From the NCBI GenBank assembly GCA_015179025.1, contig WHUX01000156.1, positions 62,001 through 126,000 of the forward strand: 64,000 nt of DNA, given 5' to 3'. A program made the position numbers and the translations under genes. This DNA comes from Terfezia claveryi. Its lineage: Eukaryota; Ascomycota; Pezizomycetes; Pezizales; Pezizaceae. Position 1 is the first letter of the stretch; each line of letters opens with the position of its first letter. Of the stretch, positions 11,315-21,204 are shown piece by piece. The notes beneath the pieces were generated by a model, which saw only the letters and a program-made list of their open reading frames with translations, was not told the origin of the DNA and searched no databases.

Positions 11315-13623
11315 ATGGACATCTTCAGGCTGCTCTCCCGCTCGTCGGGCCTGCAGCACAAGAGGCCGAAGCCGCCAGTTTCTGCGGCTGCGGCCGCCCC
11401 CAGCAAGAGGCGCAAGACGAAGGCCTCCTCGGGCACCACCACCGCCCTCTCCGCTATCAGCCTCACCGACCCCCCGCCCGAGCTCGACTTCTTCGCATCC
11501 GCCGTAAGCACTGGCAAGGCAATCCCTACTCCCGGCATTTCCTCATCGCGGAGGCGGAAACACATTTCAAATGGCGCTGCCGACCAAGACAGGAGCTACT
11601 CGTCCTCCTCCGATGAGGACAGTGATGGTGATGGCGAAGAACAGAAATGCCTCCTCGATATTCCCCCTCCGCCACTGCCGACACCCTCAGAGGCGCACAA
11701 GCTAGCCAAAGAACACAAGCTCAAGCTCACCCTAATGAACCCCCATCCACTCCCGTCACCATCTCCATCAGACCAAAAGAAGCGAAAAAAGAGCAGCACA
11801 AAGCCCAAACCAGGACTTGAACCAGAACCAGAATCAGCAAAGAAATCCAAGCTCGTTGATACTCCCCCGCCTTCTCTCCTCACCTCCTTCACCCAGCTCC
11901 GCACAGCGCCTTACTCGCTATCAAAACGGCTCTATAGGAATCTACTCTCGCAGGGATACGATACACCTACCCCTGTGCAGATGGCATCTATTCCGTTACT
12001 CCTCCTTGGACATGAATATACCCCCCCCTCCTCTTCCTCCAATGAGCCACAATCCACAACACGCATTCGAGCAGAGAAATCAATTAACCTGCTTACCTGC
12101 GCGCAGACCGGCTCAGGAAAGACCATTGCATACCTACTCCCGCTTCTGGACTGGATACTCTGGAAACGAGGGCAGCTCGGGAAGGATGGGAAACCCAAGG
12201 CTGGGGCAAAGGCCATTATTGTAGCTCCAACTCGGGAATTAGTAGGACAGATCTATAATGAAGGGCTGAAACTGGCGATTGGCACAGGAGTGAGAGTTGT
12301 TGTATTGAAGAAAGCCATGGTAGGGAAAATGAAGAAGGAAAAGAAATTATCTGAGGAGGCGGAGGCGGAGGCGGAGGAAGAAACTGACGACGGCGGAGTT
12401 GACCTACCGAAAGAGGGAGAATCAACACCTCATACCACCGGTACCGGCAGTAAGGTCAAATCCGACGTTGTGGTCACAACCCCAACCATGCTCGTCCATG
12501 CAATTGAAAACGGCATACTCGACCTCACCACTATCCACCGCCTCATCCTGGACGAAGCGGACGTTCTCCTCGAAAGCAACGAAAAAGGTGGCGGTTTCGG
12601 CGAAGACACACTCTCTGCATGGCAGATTCTTAAATCTGCTTCTTCAGACATCCGCGTGTGGATGTGGTCAGCTACAATCAGCTCCTCCGTTGAAGCCCTT
12701 GCTGCAACCATGATTACTCCCACTAATCCTACCACCTCCCCACCACCCCTCATCCGCCTCCTCTCCGGCATCAAGAACACCTCCCTCCCCCACATAACCC
12801 ACACACTCACCTACGCCTCTACCGAGCCCGGCAAACTCCTTGCACTCCGCACTCTCCTCACCACATCCTTCCCCCTCCCGCACTAATCTTCCTACAGACC
12901 GTTCCCCGAGCAACCGCCCTCTATCGGGAAATCCAATACGATCTCCCCCCCTGCCGGGTCGCCCTCCTCCACGCACAACTCCCTGACCACGAGCGTGAGC
13001 GAGTGATGGAAAGTTTTCGTAAGGGAGAGGTCTGGGCGCTGGTGACGACGGATTTGCTCAGTCGTGGGGTGGATTGGCGAGGCGTGAAGCTGGTGGTAAA
13101 TTATGATGTGCCGGGGTCGGCGGCGGGTTATATTCATCGCGCAGGGAGGACGGGGAGGGGAGGCAGGGAGGGGGGAGAAGTGGTTACGTTTTGGACGAGT
13201 GGGGACGCGAAAGTAGTGAGGCCGATTGCGGAGGTGGTTGCGCAGGCGGAGAGGGAGAGGGAGAGGTTGGTAGTTGGGAAGAAGGATGAGGGGAAGCCGA
13301 AGGAGGGGAGTGCAAGGTGGCTGTTGGACTTCTTGCCAAATGTGAAGAAGGAGGAGAAGAAGAGGTTGAAAAAGTTTGGTGTGGAGAGTAGGAATGCGAG
13401 GAGGATTGTGGTGGGGAAAGGGGTGGAGAAGGTGAAGATGAAGGGGAGGAAGGAGGCGAATCGGGAGGGGACATATGGGATTAGTACTGTTAGTGGCTGG
13501 GAGAAGCAGAGGGCGGATAGATTAAGGGGGGCGAGGGATGCGAGTAAGAGGAGGAAGAGGGAGGAGGAGGAGCGGAATGGGAGTGAGGGAGGTGATGGGG
13601 AGGAGTTTATGGGATTTGATTAG
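11315..13623 (+). CDS. ROK1: DEAD-box RNA helicase Rok1 (one apparent frameshift)
   Basis: The N-terminus MDIFRLLSRSSGLQ is the Rok1-type start, so the ATG at 11315 was preferred over one at 11144. Motifs follow in order: Q-motif region with TPTPVQ (about 217-222), motif I AQTGSGKT (about 263-270), APTREL, motif II DEAD (413-416) and motif III SAT (452-454). Past the frameshift come LIFLQTVPRA, TTDLLSRGVD, NYDVPGSAAGYIHRAGRTGR and a Lys/Arg-rich tail. Rok1 is a nucleolar ATP-dependent helicase of 18S rRNA processing and 40S assembly. The frame breaks in a C-run at 12871-12875: the first frame ends at 12886, while the homologous continuation is one base out. No GT donor lies nearby, although CTAATCTTCCTACAG at 12882-12896 resembles an acceptor. 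Insertions with acidic Glu runs lie between motifs Ia and Ib. Either a sequencing error or a null allele. Confidence 0.85.
12871..12875 (+). other. ROK1: Probable one-base deletion in a homopolymer of ROK1
   Basis: Five C residues lie exactly where the reading frame changes. Before the run the frame reads through helicase domain 1 and ends in TAA at 12884-12886. After it, the frame one base off carries motifs IV to VI without a stop to 13620. One additional C would join them. Confidence 0.7.
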
Positions 13624-14436
13624 TGGCGTGTTATTTCATGTGTAAGATATTTAAATTCTATTGTATAACACCGGGAAGAACTGAAAATCATGGAGTCAAC
13701 TGAATGGATGGGTCGGTGTGAAAATATTCTTGTACTTGGTACTGTGACGTTACGGAATCAGAACAAAGAAAATTTTATAGGAACCATATAGTATCTAGTT
13801 CTTTCCTTGGCTAATTAAAAATCTAATTTCCATATTTCCATATTTCATAAATGATACAGAGGATGGAGAGTTGAAGATAGTCAACATTCGCAATATGAAT
13901 ATTATACCTTTCTATTCTGGCCTACTCTCTCGTGTGTTAATGCGAAGGATAAACAAGAAACGGAAAGGAGAAGAAAAATTATTTATTACTAGCTTTCCCA
14001 ATTGCATTGGTACCGCCCGGGTTAAATGCGTGTAATAAAAAGTGGACAAGTTAAGTACGGTGTGCTGCATGCTTATTTCTCGGGTTCAGGAGCAGGATTG
14101 GAATGGAGTGCCATGTAGGAAGTAGAAAGGCTTAATTAAGTGAGTTGAGGGTAACCTTAGATATCCTTTGAACTGAAAATTTAGCTGAAGTTGGCAACTA
14201 TCTTATACTTGTATTTAGATATATATAGGCTATTTCGGTATTTAGAAGTATACTAAGTATAGAAGTTCTTCAACAAAAAAGTTAAGTAGATACTAAAAGT
14301 TTTCTCTTTTCTAAATTAGATTTTTCTTTCTAAGAAATAAGAATATATTAGAAAAACTAGATAAATAGGAGTAAAAAAAAAGAAAGTAAAGAAGAGAAAG
14401 AAAGGTATAAGACTATAGAGGTATTTTTTAGCTACT
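13624..14436. other. AT-rich intergenic stretch, no gene seen
   Basis: ROK1 3' flank, then increasingly AT-rich sequence (14170-14436) without open frames. The AT-rich part may be the decayed interior of the copia fragment to its right, but nothing in it can be aligned by eye. Confidence 0.5.
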
Positions 14437-14990
14437 TTTATAATAAGTTTATATAGAAGTAAAAGCTATATATAATATAACTTAGGGGGATAACTTGAAG
14501 GTAACTAAGAGGTATACCTAGGTAGTGGGTAAGAAGATCATACAAATAGGAATACAATGTATATGCGCCTACTTTCGTCATGCGTAGGGTAATCCTCATT
14601 GCTGTAACCCATTCGGGATAATTGGTACTGCCACTGAGCTTTACGCTCAATGATGGGACTTTTCGATCGTATGTAGCGGTAGACGATTGGGGGTTGTTGC
14701 TGAGTGCTGTGGCGGCGTCTGCCCCACTAGCGTTGCCGGTTGTAGACATTCTATTGTATATAGATGCTGTCCGGGCTCATAACCCATTGTGCACAGGGTT
14801 TAGGTGTGTGTGGTATGTAGTTAGGTGTGTGTGGTATGTAGAGATCGTATTGCTTGCTTTTCTATCTAGCTTATCTCTCAACGAGGGGAAATAGGGGTAT
14901 ATATACATGATATCCTCTACTTCACATGAGAATGTGTTGACTAGCACATGTATGAGTATATGTATGAGCACATGTTACACCGAGTATATC
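14437..14990 (-). mobile_element. Ty1/copia fragment: part of LTR, primer site and start of gag
   Basis: On the minus strand, what looks like the 3' end of an LTR (ending near ...GTGCACA) is followed by TGGGTTATGAGCCCGG and, 18 bases later, an ATG at 14749. The encoded peptide starts MSTTGNASGADA and includes LSGSTNYPEWVTAMRITL, typical of the N-terminal gag domain of copia elements. Similarity fades after about 60 residues into AT-rich sequence, so this is a truncated relic. The family differs from the intact copia at 42652-48085 but uses the same kind of primer site. Confidence 0.65.
14771..14786 (-). other. Primer-binding site matching initiator tRNA-Met anticodon arm
   Basis: On the plus strand the bases read CCGGGCTCATAACCCA, which is the anticodon stem-loop sequence of eukaryotic initiator tRNA-Met. 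The element is on the minus strand, so its RNA would be complementary to that arm. This is the half-tRNA type of priming known from Drosophila copia. Confidence 0.65.
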
Positions 14991-14998
14991 CAACAAAT

Positions 14999-15240
14999 AT
15001 AGGCTTGCTCGGTGCCTTACAGCTTGCTCCGGACAATATATGCTTGCTCCGGACAATATAAGTATGCTTGCTCGATGTCTTATAGGCTCGCTCATTAACT
15101 TATATGCTTGCTCCAGCTTGCTCGGTACCTTATAGGCTTGCTCTGTGCCTTATAGGCTTGCTCATTACCTTATACGCTTGTTTGGTATAGGCTTGCTCAG
15201 TACCCTATATACCTGCTTCGCTGCTCCGAGACTGTATATC
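14999..15240. repeat. Degenerate minisatellite, unit about 20 bp (TATAGGCTTGCTCGGTRCCT)
   Basis: About ten imperfect copies with the core GCTTGCTC separated by TATA-containing spacers. Copies vary at several positions. A related block of about five units recurs at 15405-15535, with the spacing sequence GGGGCAGTATG. Confidence 0.8.
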
Positions 15241-15863
15241 CTATGTATTAGCGCTCATGACCCCCCCCGACTATCATATATGTGCACCTGAACTCCGGAA
15301 TAGCTTGCTAGCTCCCTAGTTCACAGGTTAATTAGAATAGCCAAAGAAAATCCTGCTCTAGGAGCAAATCACTGCTTCGAGAGCATAATACAGTGGATAG
15401 TTGAATGCTCGAGGCAATATGAGCTCGCTCGAGGCAATATAAGCTCATTTGTTCGGTGGTTATAGAGCTCATTCAGCCCGTCCGGAGCAATATAGGCTTG
15501 CTCGGGGTAGTATGACTCGCTCGGGGCAGTATGGGTTTATACGCCATGGTTACTATCATCGAAAGAATTCATTATTCTCTCTACGAGGCCAACTTAAATT
15601 ACAAAAACTTGCAATAAAGGTATACATGATTTGGTTTGGACTTTGACACAAGAGAATCGGGGGTAAAATCAATTCCACTCCGCCTGCCCCACCCCACCCA
15701 GAATAGGCCACCCACAAATTGCTGTCATCCAGGAAACCTCCTAGAAATCAAATTTGATCAGGGGGGGCCTATGAAGCCGATGAGCAGAGCCAGGGGAAAA
15801 CCTGTCTGCTTCTCATTTCCCCTTAAATAGAATACCGCGACTCCACTCGCATCCCGTCTCTCC
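15241..15863. other. Spacer with second minisatellite block, no gene
   Basis: It contains the second GCTCG-AATATA repeat block (about 15405-15535) and unique sequence up to the 3' end of the next gene. No supported coding region. Confidence 0.5.
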
Positions 15864-17140
15864 CTATGTATCTGCTAACCACTCCTCTATCCGCTCCTCC
15901 TTCTCCCCGTTAATTCTCTCATCCTCCTCCGCCAACCATCGCATTGTGGCCTCATCTGCTGTGCCAATCATCCTGACTAGTTCGAGCATCGACCCCACAT
16001 CGGAAACATCCTCCTCCTCCTCTAATGCCCCCACCTCTATCTCCTCGTCCTCCGACAAATAATGCACCACTCCCCGAACCTCAGCAAAGAGCTCTTCAAA
16101 CACCCTGCTAGGATAAGTGTAATCCTGTGAAATATGAAGCATATTTACTGTCAGATATTGTTGGGGTTGCTGTTCATAGAAAGAACTTGTTGGTGAGTAT
16201 CCCAGGCTTGCAGTCGCTGAATGTTTGGCGTCGTGAACGATACGTCGGGATAAAAACTCTTCCATATTGTTGCCCATGAGAGATGCACGAAATGCACCTC
16301 AGTGAATATCCAACTTGGTACTCGATCGAGATATCTACTTCCATCTGCATACACCGGCCTAACGGGCTCCCCAAACCCTTCCGGTATAGTATGGGTATAT
16401 TGATCATCATTGCCACCGAAAAATGGCATTGGAATATGTTTCCTCCTTCTCTCTACCGCTTGCCTGTACACCCAGGTCTCGGACTCGATGCCATCGAACC
16501 GCGCACTGGTATATGTGGGGATAGGGAAGACAGTTACCACCATGTGGCGGAGGCGAGCATCATTATATACGGAGAGCACGACTGCGGAGTGGTAGTTGTT
16601 CAGTGTAGCACTGGTTGGGGCGTGGGAGGAGACATGGGAACTGCCAGGTCATGAAAGGGGCTGGTCGAGGCGGACTTTGACTAGTTGGCCCAACCGTGGG
16701 AAGATATTGTCTTGCTGATACCTATGGGTGATCAAGGTAGACTTTGCAGTGGCCGGGGTCGGAGGACGTAGCAATCGTGTTGGAGGGGGTGGCATCCCCG
16801 ATAGTGTAGGGTTATTTGGGATTGTGAGGTTATTCGGGGTTGTGTGGTTATTCGGGGTTGTGGGGTTATTCGGAATTGTGGGGTTATTCGGAGTTGTGTC
16901 CTTTGGAGTGTAATCGCTGGTGTAGGAGAGGGTTACATGTTTGGTTGGGTCGCGACTCGGTCAGGAGTCAATTATCCGGGGGATATGGGCGTTGGTACTG
17001 GAGGCGGTGAGATGGAATTCGAGAGTAAAGTTGTTGGAGTGAACTCCGGTATTGTCTGGTTGCCTTCGGTATAGATCGGAGTAGCTTTCGTACGGCCTCA
17101 GGACCAAACAAACCCCGTCAACACCACCAATAGGAACCAG
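15864..17140 (-). pseudogene. Unrecognised gene, C-terminal part, with two TGA interruptions
   Basis: One continuous minus-strand frame runs from a probable intron acceptor (TACTAAC branch site and GGTAG near 17140) to a donor at 16186. A 62-bp intron (16125-16186, GTTCTT...CACAG, branch CTGAC) leads to a last exon ending at TAG 15864. The frame is broken only by two TGA codons, both where CGA would fit. The product has a TTPNNP repeat block, a segment GQLVKVRLDQPLS followed by NNYHSAVVLSVYNDARLRH, a tryptophan-rich middle (SWATIWKSFYPDVSF) and a strongly acidic tail ending EERIEEWLADT. I do not recognise the family. A resemblance of the middle to small beta-barrel folds is impression only. 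It is probably the same gene as 19303-20113, separated by a hAT insertion. Confidence 0.5.
16807..16900. repeat. 18-bp minisatellite, five units, inside the unrecognised gene
   Basis: The unit GGTTATTCGGGGTTGTGT is repeated five times with one to three changes. On the minus strand it encodes the hexapeptide repeat P-N-N-P-T-x, in frame with the surrounding protein. Confidence 0.85.
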
Positions 17141-17277
17141 ACTACCAATAGGTTAGTAGGGGGTTTCGTTATCGGAGGTATAGCTTGGCTGTGATTTTAA
17201 CTTAGTAAAGTGAAGTATACTGAGAGGTGTAGACACCTAAGTACTATGGACGTTTGTGGATTCTGGTGATGATTTGA

Positions 17278-19302
17278 GGCACGAGCCGAGTTTAGTCTCC
17301 ATGAGCCGAGTTACATTTGGACTGGGAGTTATATAAAATGATGTTCTCGTGCCAAGACTCTTTGTATCTGTCACAAAATAATTATTTTGCTGTGCGCCAG
17401 CTAAGAGTCTGGTAGTAAAGTTTATATAATTTCAAGGTGTACTTTAGTTCGAGATATCTAAGGTTTATATACGAATTTATTTTAGTATATCTTAAAACAC
17501 CTTCAAAACTATTATAAAAAGGGAGAAAAAATAAGTTTTACTTTAGATACATAGTCTTCTTTAACTTATATTCTTTTTTTTAGTATTACTTGTCATTATA
17601 TGGAGAGTAGAAATTAAGAATATCATTCTATATTATTGGAGTTTGAGAGATTATAAGAGTTATATATAGCAGATTTATTATATTGTATATCTCTTTCTGT
17701 TTTCTAGTACTTTTAGTTAACTAAGTATATATAAGTAGTTACTACTAATAATATATCTACTAATACTAAGATGTTATAGCTGCTGGAGAAGTCTTTACCT
17801 AGTTTCAAGGCAAAAGATTATCATATTCATTATATAGCTTATATTATTAATTTGGTAGTTTAGAAGCTATTATTTCATCTATAAATTACTCCTAATAAGA
17901 ACTCAAATAATACTTAGTCTAAAACTAATTAAAGTCTAATTGATTAGATTCCTAAAGTATTTTAGTATATATGATAATTTATCTAAAGAATATACTCTTC
18001 TAATCTCTTATAGAAAAGCTTTGTAGCTCAGAGTTTAGCTACAAAATTACTACTATTAAAGTTGATCATAGATATGCCTATTTAGTATAGAGTCCTTTGA
18101 TTTTTCTTCTATTTTATTAATACTAACAATTAGATTCAGTTGGAATTTGATACATAATATACTTATTTAGCTTATTAAACTTTGATCTACAGTTTATATA
18201 GTCTATAGGCTTGAATAATTACTTTAATCATATTTGCTATTAAATAGAGATTGAAACTTACTCAGTTAACTATAGTCCATTCTTAATATTTTTGTTAAAG
18301 CTATTGAATATTTATCTGGAAGCTTTTATCCCACTCTCTTAGTTCAGCTACTATACTTGCTGTTTTAGCATCAAAACTAGAGTAGCTTATTGACAAGCTC
18401 CAAGAAACAGATTCTGATAGCAATTTATTTCAAGCTTCAAACTAAGCATGGATTAAGCTGGATCAATATCATATATAAACCTCAAGTTCTCAAGCTATTA
18501 TAACTATTTTGGACTCTCAATATAAGCTTCAGACTTTCTACAATCTCTTATAGTAAGAAGAGTAGTTTACCGAGGCATAGGCAAGCTTTGTAGAGATCTA
18601 CAATAATTAATATGTACCAACTTTTTCAGATTCTGACCATTTTAGCACTCTTGAACCTTTTAAAAATGATAGCCTGGATGATGATTTTATTCTCGCAGTA
18701 TTTGGCTCACAATCATCTACTTCATCCTCTAATGCGCCATCGGAAATAGAGGTATATCTAGAAGAGCCAGTGGAAGAGCGAAAAGTAGGTGTTCTACTAC
18801 CTTATATTAGTTCCTAATTAATTGTCTACTGGCCATTCAGGTAGATCCGATTGACTGGTGGCAAACCTATGCATCCAAGTTCCCACATTTATCGCTTATG
18901 GCATGAGATTTTCTTGCGGTTCCAGCAACCAGTGTTCCCTCAGAGTGAATGTTTTCTATTGCTGGTCAGATTCTCACCAAGTGCCGAAGCTCACTAAGTG
19001 AGAATATAATGAATGCACTGATGTGTAGTAAGAATTGGTTGGGATTTCCAGAGGTTACGCAAGAGGAGTTGACAGCAGAGCGGGAGCTGCTGGACCGGCT
19101 TCAAGAGCTTAGTGTAGATGCAGGGTTTCCTGCGGAAGGTTTGGATGAGGATGATTAAGGTTGGTTAACTTGGCCTTTGTATTTAGTTCATGTATCATTT
19201 TGTTACCTCACGTGTGCAAAAAGCTCCAGCCTGCCTTTCCTTGAGCTCGAGCCGACTCGAGCTTTACTGTGAATTGTCGAGCCGGCTCGTGCCCAGGCGT
19301 AA
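17278..19302 (+). mobile_element. Decayed hAT-superfamily transposon
   Basis: The only recognisable coding part is the C-terminal dimerisation domain at 18853-19158. Candidate terminal repeats are GGCACGAGCCGAG at 17278 and, inverted, CCGGCTCGTGCC at 19291-19302. The interior from about 17450 to 18650 is very AT-rich and stop-laden. No matching 8-bp target duplication was found, so the exact ends are uncertain. It lies between two minus-strand gene segments that are probably halves of one gene. Confidence 0.6.
18853..19158 (+). pseudogene. hAT transposase C-terminal dimerisation domain
   Basis: The frame reads DWWQTYASKFPHLSLMA, then DFLAVPATSVPSE and MFSIAGQILTKCRSSLSEN, ending in an acidic tail at 19156-19158. 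This is the hAT C-terminal signature (PATSVPSERxFS). It is interrupted by two TGA codons, in both cases where the family has Arg, as expected from CGA to TGA. Upstream transposase sequence is too eroded to read. The element cannot be autonomous. Confidence 0.8.
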
Positions 19303-20113
19303 TCACCGCTGGCTTCGGGATTCTTGCTGTACGATGAGGCTGAAGCTTGTGAGTCCGGGACTTCTATATTTCCACCGTGATGATGGATCGATAGACCTGG
19401 ATGATTCCTGACGGTGATAGAATATTCAATTTGTTCACTGATGGGGTCGAGTGCCAGTACTGCCGCTGCCGGATCTTTGAAGGCTTCCGCAACTTCGTCT
19501 AGTGTCCCTTCTCTGCTGAAATCCAGGATATCGCCTGGGTTGGATTCCTGTAATTGATGACCTTTGGCTATTGCTATGTCCAGTCGGTCTCTGGTGAGTT
19601 CTACTGCTCTGAAGGCGTTGTAACTATTGAGGGTCCTATAGGCCGTTCCATTTATAACAACGACCAAGCGACCACTGTCCCTCCAACCAGGGGTGACTGG
19701 GTGGAAGATGCGAGTCCCAGTGTTCTCAACAGGCCAGGCCCGGCCGGCCGAAGCTAAGGCCGGGGCTGGCCTGGGCCACTCTAAGGCAGGCCGGGGCTGG
19801 GCCTTCTTATTCAGGCCGGCCTGATGGAAGGCCTGGGCCGGTCCAGGCGGCCTGAATAAGGCAGGCCGCCTGAATAGCCTGGACTACGGCCTGAATAGCC
19901 TGAATAGCCTGAATAGCCTGAACGGCCTGCTTACGGCCTGAATAGCCTGGGCCAGCCTGGGGCCGGTCCAGGCTATTCAGGCCTTCTGAAAGTCAGGCCG
20001 GGGCCGCCCCAGGCGGTTTCAGGCCCGCACAGACCTCGGCCCCCAGGCCAGGCTTCAGGCGGCCTGGTCGGCGGCCTGGCCGGTTGAGAACACTGGATGC
20101 GACCGGAAACCAT
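19303..20113 (-). pseudogene. Unrecognised gene, N-terminal part, split by a hAT-type MITE
   Basis: The start codon is at 20111-20113 (MVSGRI), then a 378-bp MITE, then FHPVTPGWRDSGRLVVVING, AYRTLNSYNAFRAVELTRDR and LDIAIAKGHQLQESNPGDIL. It continues to the hAT element at about 19302. The N-terminus is clearly homologous to the opposite-strand copy at 21044-21204, which proves both are real coding sequence. The last readable residues are NPEASGDYAW. I do not recognise the family. By orientation and position, 15864-17140 is the likely continuation. The promoter lies in the palindrome at 20264-20900. Confidence 0.6.
19718..20095. mobile_element. hAT-type MITE with GGCCTGAATA internal repeats
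   Basis: Perfect 13-bp terminal inverted repeats CAGTGTTCTCAAC and GTTGAGAACACTG, extended imperfectly by AGGCC/GGCCG. CAGTG is a common hAT end. Flanking 8-mers are GATGCGAG (19707-19714, then TCC) and GATGCGAC (20096-20103), matching at seven of eight. The interior has no ORF and is made of GC-rich GGCCTG and AATAGCCT units. It lies in codon 6 or 7 of the unrecognised gene. Confidence 0.75.
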
Positions 20114-20263
20114 GCTTGCCCCAGTGGTGTCGCTGACCGTCGTGACGAGGTACTGTGACGTATGACAGTGGGGCGCGTGACCGTGGGGTTGAAAGCTGAC
20201 GCTGACTGTCCTGGTGTTGACGCTCGTTAATGATGAGTCACTGTACCGGGATGGTGTCCGCTG

Positions 20264-20900
20264 CTCTATTACTGGCCCGAGTCTGGTGTGGGAGTTATCT
20301 TTTTGCTGATTGGCTCCTGGTCATGTGATCGATAGATCCTGCTGTCTACGTGGCGAACACACAATACGGTGTGGGCCAGAAGAATTGTAGGATGTCGTGA
20401 GTTTTTCAGAACTAGAACGGCGGGGGAAAGTATGAAGATGAGGACTTGGGAATGTGAAATTGGGATATTGTGTGCTCGGCCTCTGGCTCTATCTGATGGA
20501 CTTGTTTTGGTGCCCGGGGGCCTTGTGTGTGCAGAGATATGGACGAATCCGCACTTTTTGGAACTGATGATGTCTCGTCGGTGATTCAATATTGAAAAAA
20601 AAAAGTGCGGATTCGTCCATATCTCTGCACACACAAGGCCCCCGGGCACCAAAACAAGTCCATCAGATAGAGCCAGAGGCCGAGCATACAATATCCCAAC
20701 TTCACATTCCCGAGTCCACATCTTCATACTTTCCCCCATCTTTCTAGTTCTAAAAAACTCACGACATTCTGCAATTCTTCTGGCCCACACTGTATCGTGT
20801 GCTCGCCACGTAGATAGCAGGGTCTATTGATGACATCACCAGGAGCCAATTAGCAAAAAGATAACTCCCACACCGAGCGCGGTCCAATAACAACTTAAAA
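20264..20900. repeat. Large palindrome (arms about 300 bp, spacer about 30 bp)
   Basis: The left arm 20264-20562 and right arm 20593-20900 are inverted copies. For example, GTGCGGATTCGTCCATATCT in the right arm is the reverse complement of the sequence ending the left arm. Divergence is a few percent. The arms lie between two divergently oriented homologous gene starts, so the palindrome is the shared, inverted upstream region of the pair. Long open frames across it are artefacts of symmetry. Confidence 0.85.
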
Positions 20901-20902
20901 CC

Positions 20903-20922
20903 ATACCACGCTAGTGTGGTAT
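20903..20922. repeat. 20-bp near-palindrome identical to a gypsy 3 LTR motif
   Basis: ATACCACGCTAGTGTGGTAT here is the exact reverse complement of the 20-mer at 21355-21374 inside the gypsy 3 LTR. A third version with one change is in the right LTR near 31529. It lies outside the LTR and outside the left palindrome arm. Confidence 0.75.
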
Positions 20923-21043
20923 AGTTCGGGCACGTCCTACTACCCTAGCGCCACACGTTATCCATGGCCACAGCACCACACTGTCACGTGTCACATACAA
21001 TCATAACACCTGACACGCACACACGTTACAAGACACCTTAACC

Positions 21044-21204
21044 ATGAGCCCAAGATGCATGTTCCATCCGGTCTCCCCAAGCTGGAGGGATAGCGGACGC
21101 CTGGTCGTTATTATAGGGGGCGTAGCTTACAGGACTCTAAACAGCTTTAATTCGTTTAGGGCGATAAAGGTTACACCAGAACGAATGAACACAGCGATAG
21201 CTAG
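21044..21204 (+). pseudogene. Second copy of the unrecognised gene, cut off by gypsy 3
   Basis: The frame starts MSPRCMFHPVSPSWRDSGR, then LVVIIGGVAYRTLNSFNSFR and AIKVTPERMNTAIA, then meets the LTR of gypsy 3 at 21205. It is homologous residue by residue to the minus-strand copy (FHPVTPGWRDSGRL, AYRTLNSYNAFRA). Nothing resembling its remaining part was seen beyond the other side of gypsy 3, so the rest may be lost. Confidence 0.65.

Noticed and set aside
12800..12896. Intron in ROK1 instead of a frameshift
   Set aside because: A branch-like CTAAT and acceptor CTACAG exist, but there is no GT donor in the ~100 bases upstream, and the homologous protein continues without a gap if one base is added.
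11596..13474. Several 90-130 codon minus-strand frames under ROK1
   Set aside because: Shadows of a GC-rich, charged coding sequence; the plus strand carries the conserved helicase motifs.
16728..17074. Plus-strand frames rich in LFGVVGLFGIV
   Set aside because: Antisense of the 18-bp repeat and of a better-supported minus-strand frame with introns.
17270..19310. 8-bp target duplication for the hAT element
   Set aside because: Flanks TGATTTGA-type and CCAGGCGT-type do not match in any register tried; the ends are therefore only candidates.
20269..20790. 173-codon minus-strand frame
   Set aside because: It runs through the palindrome; both arms encode the same residues in mirror. The frame follows from symmetry and has no independent support.
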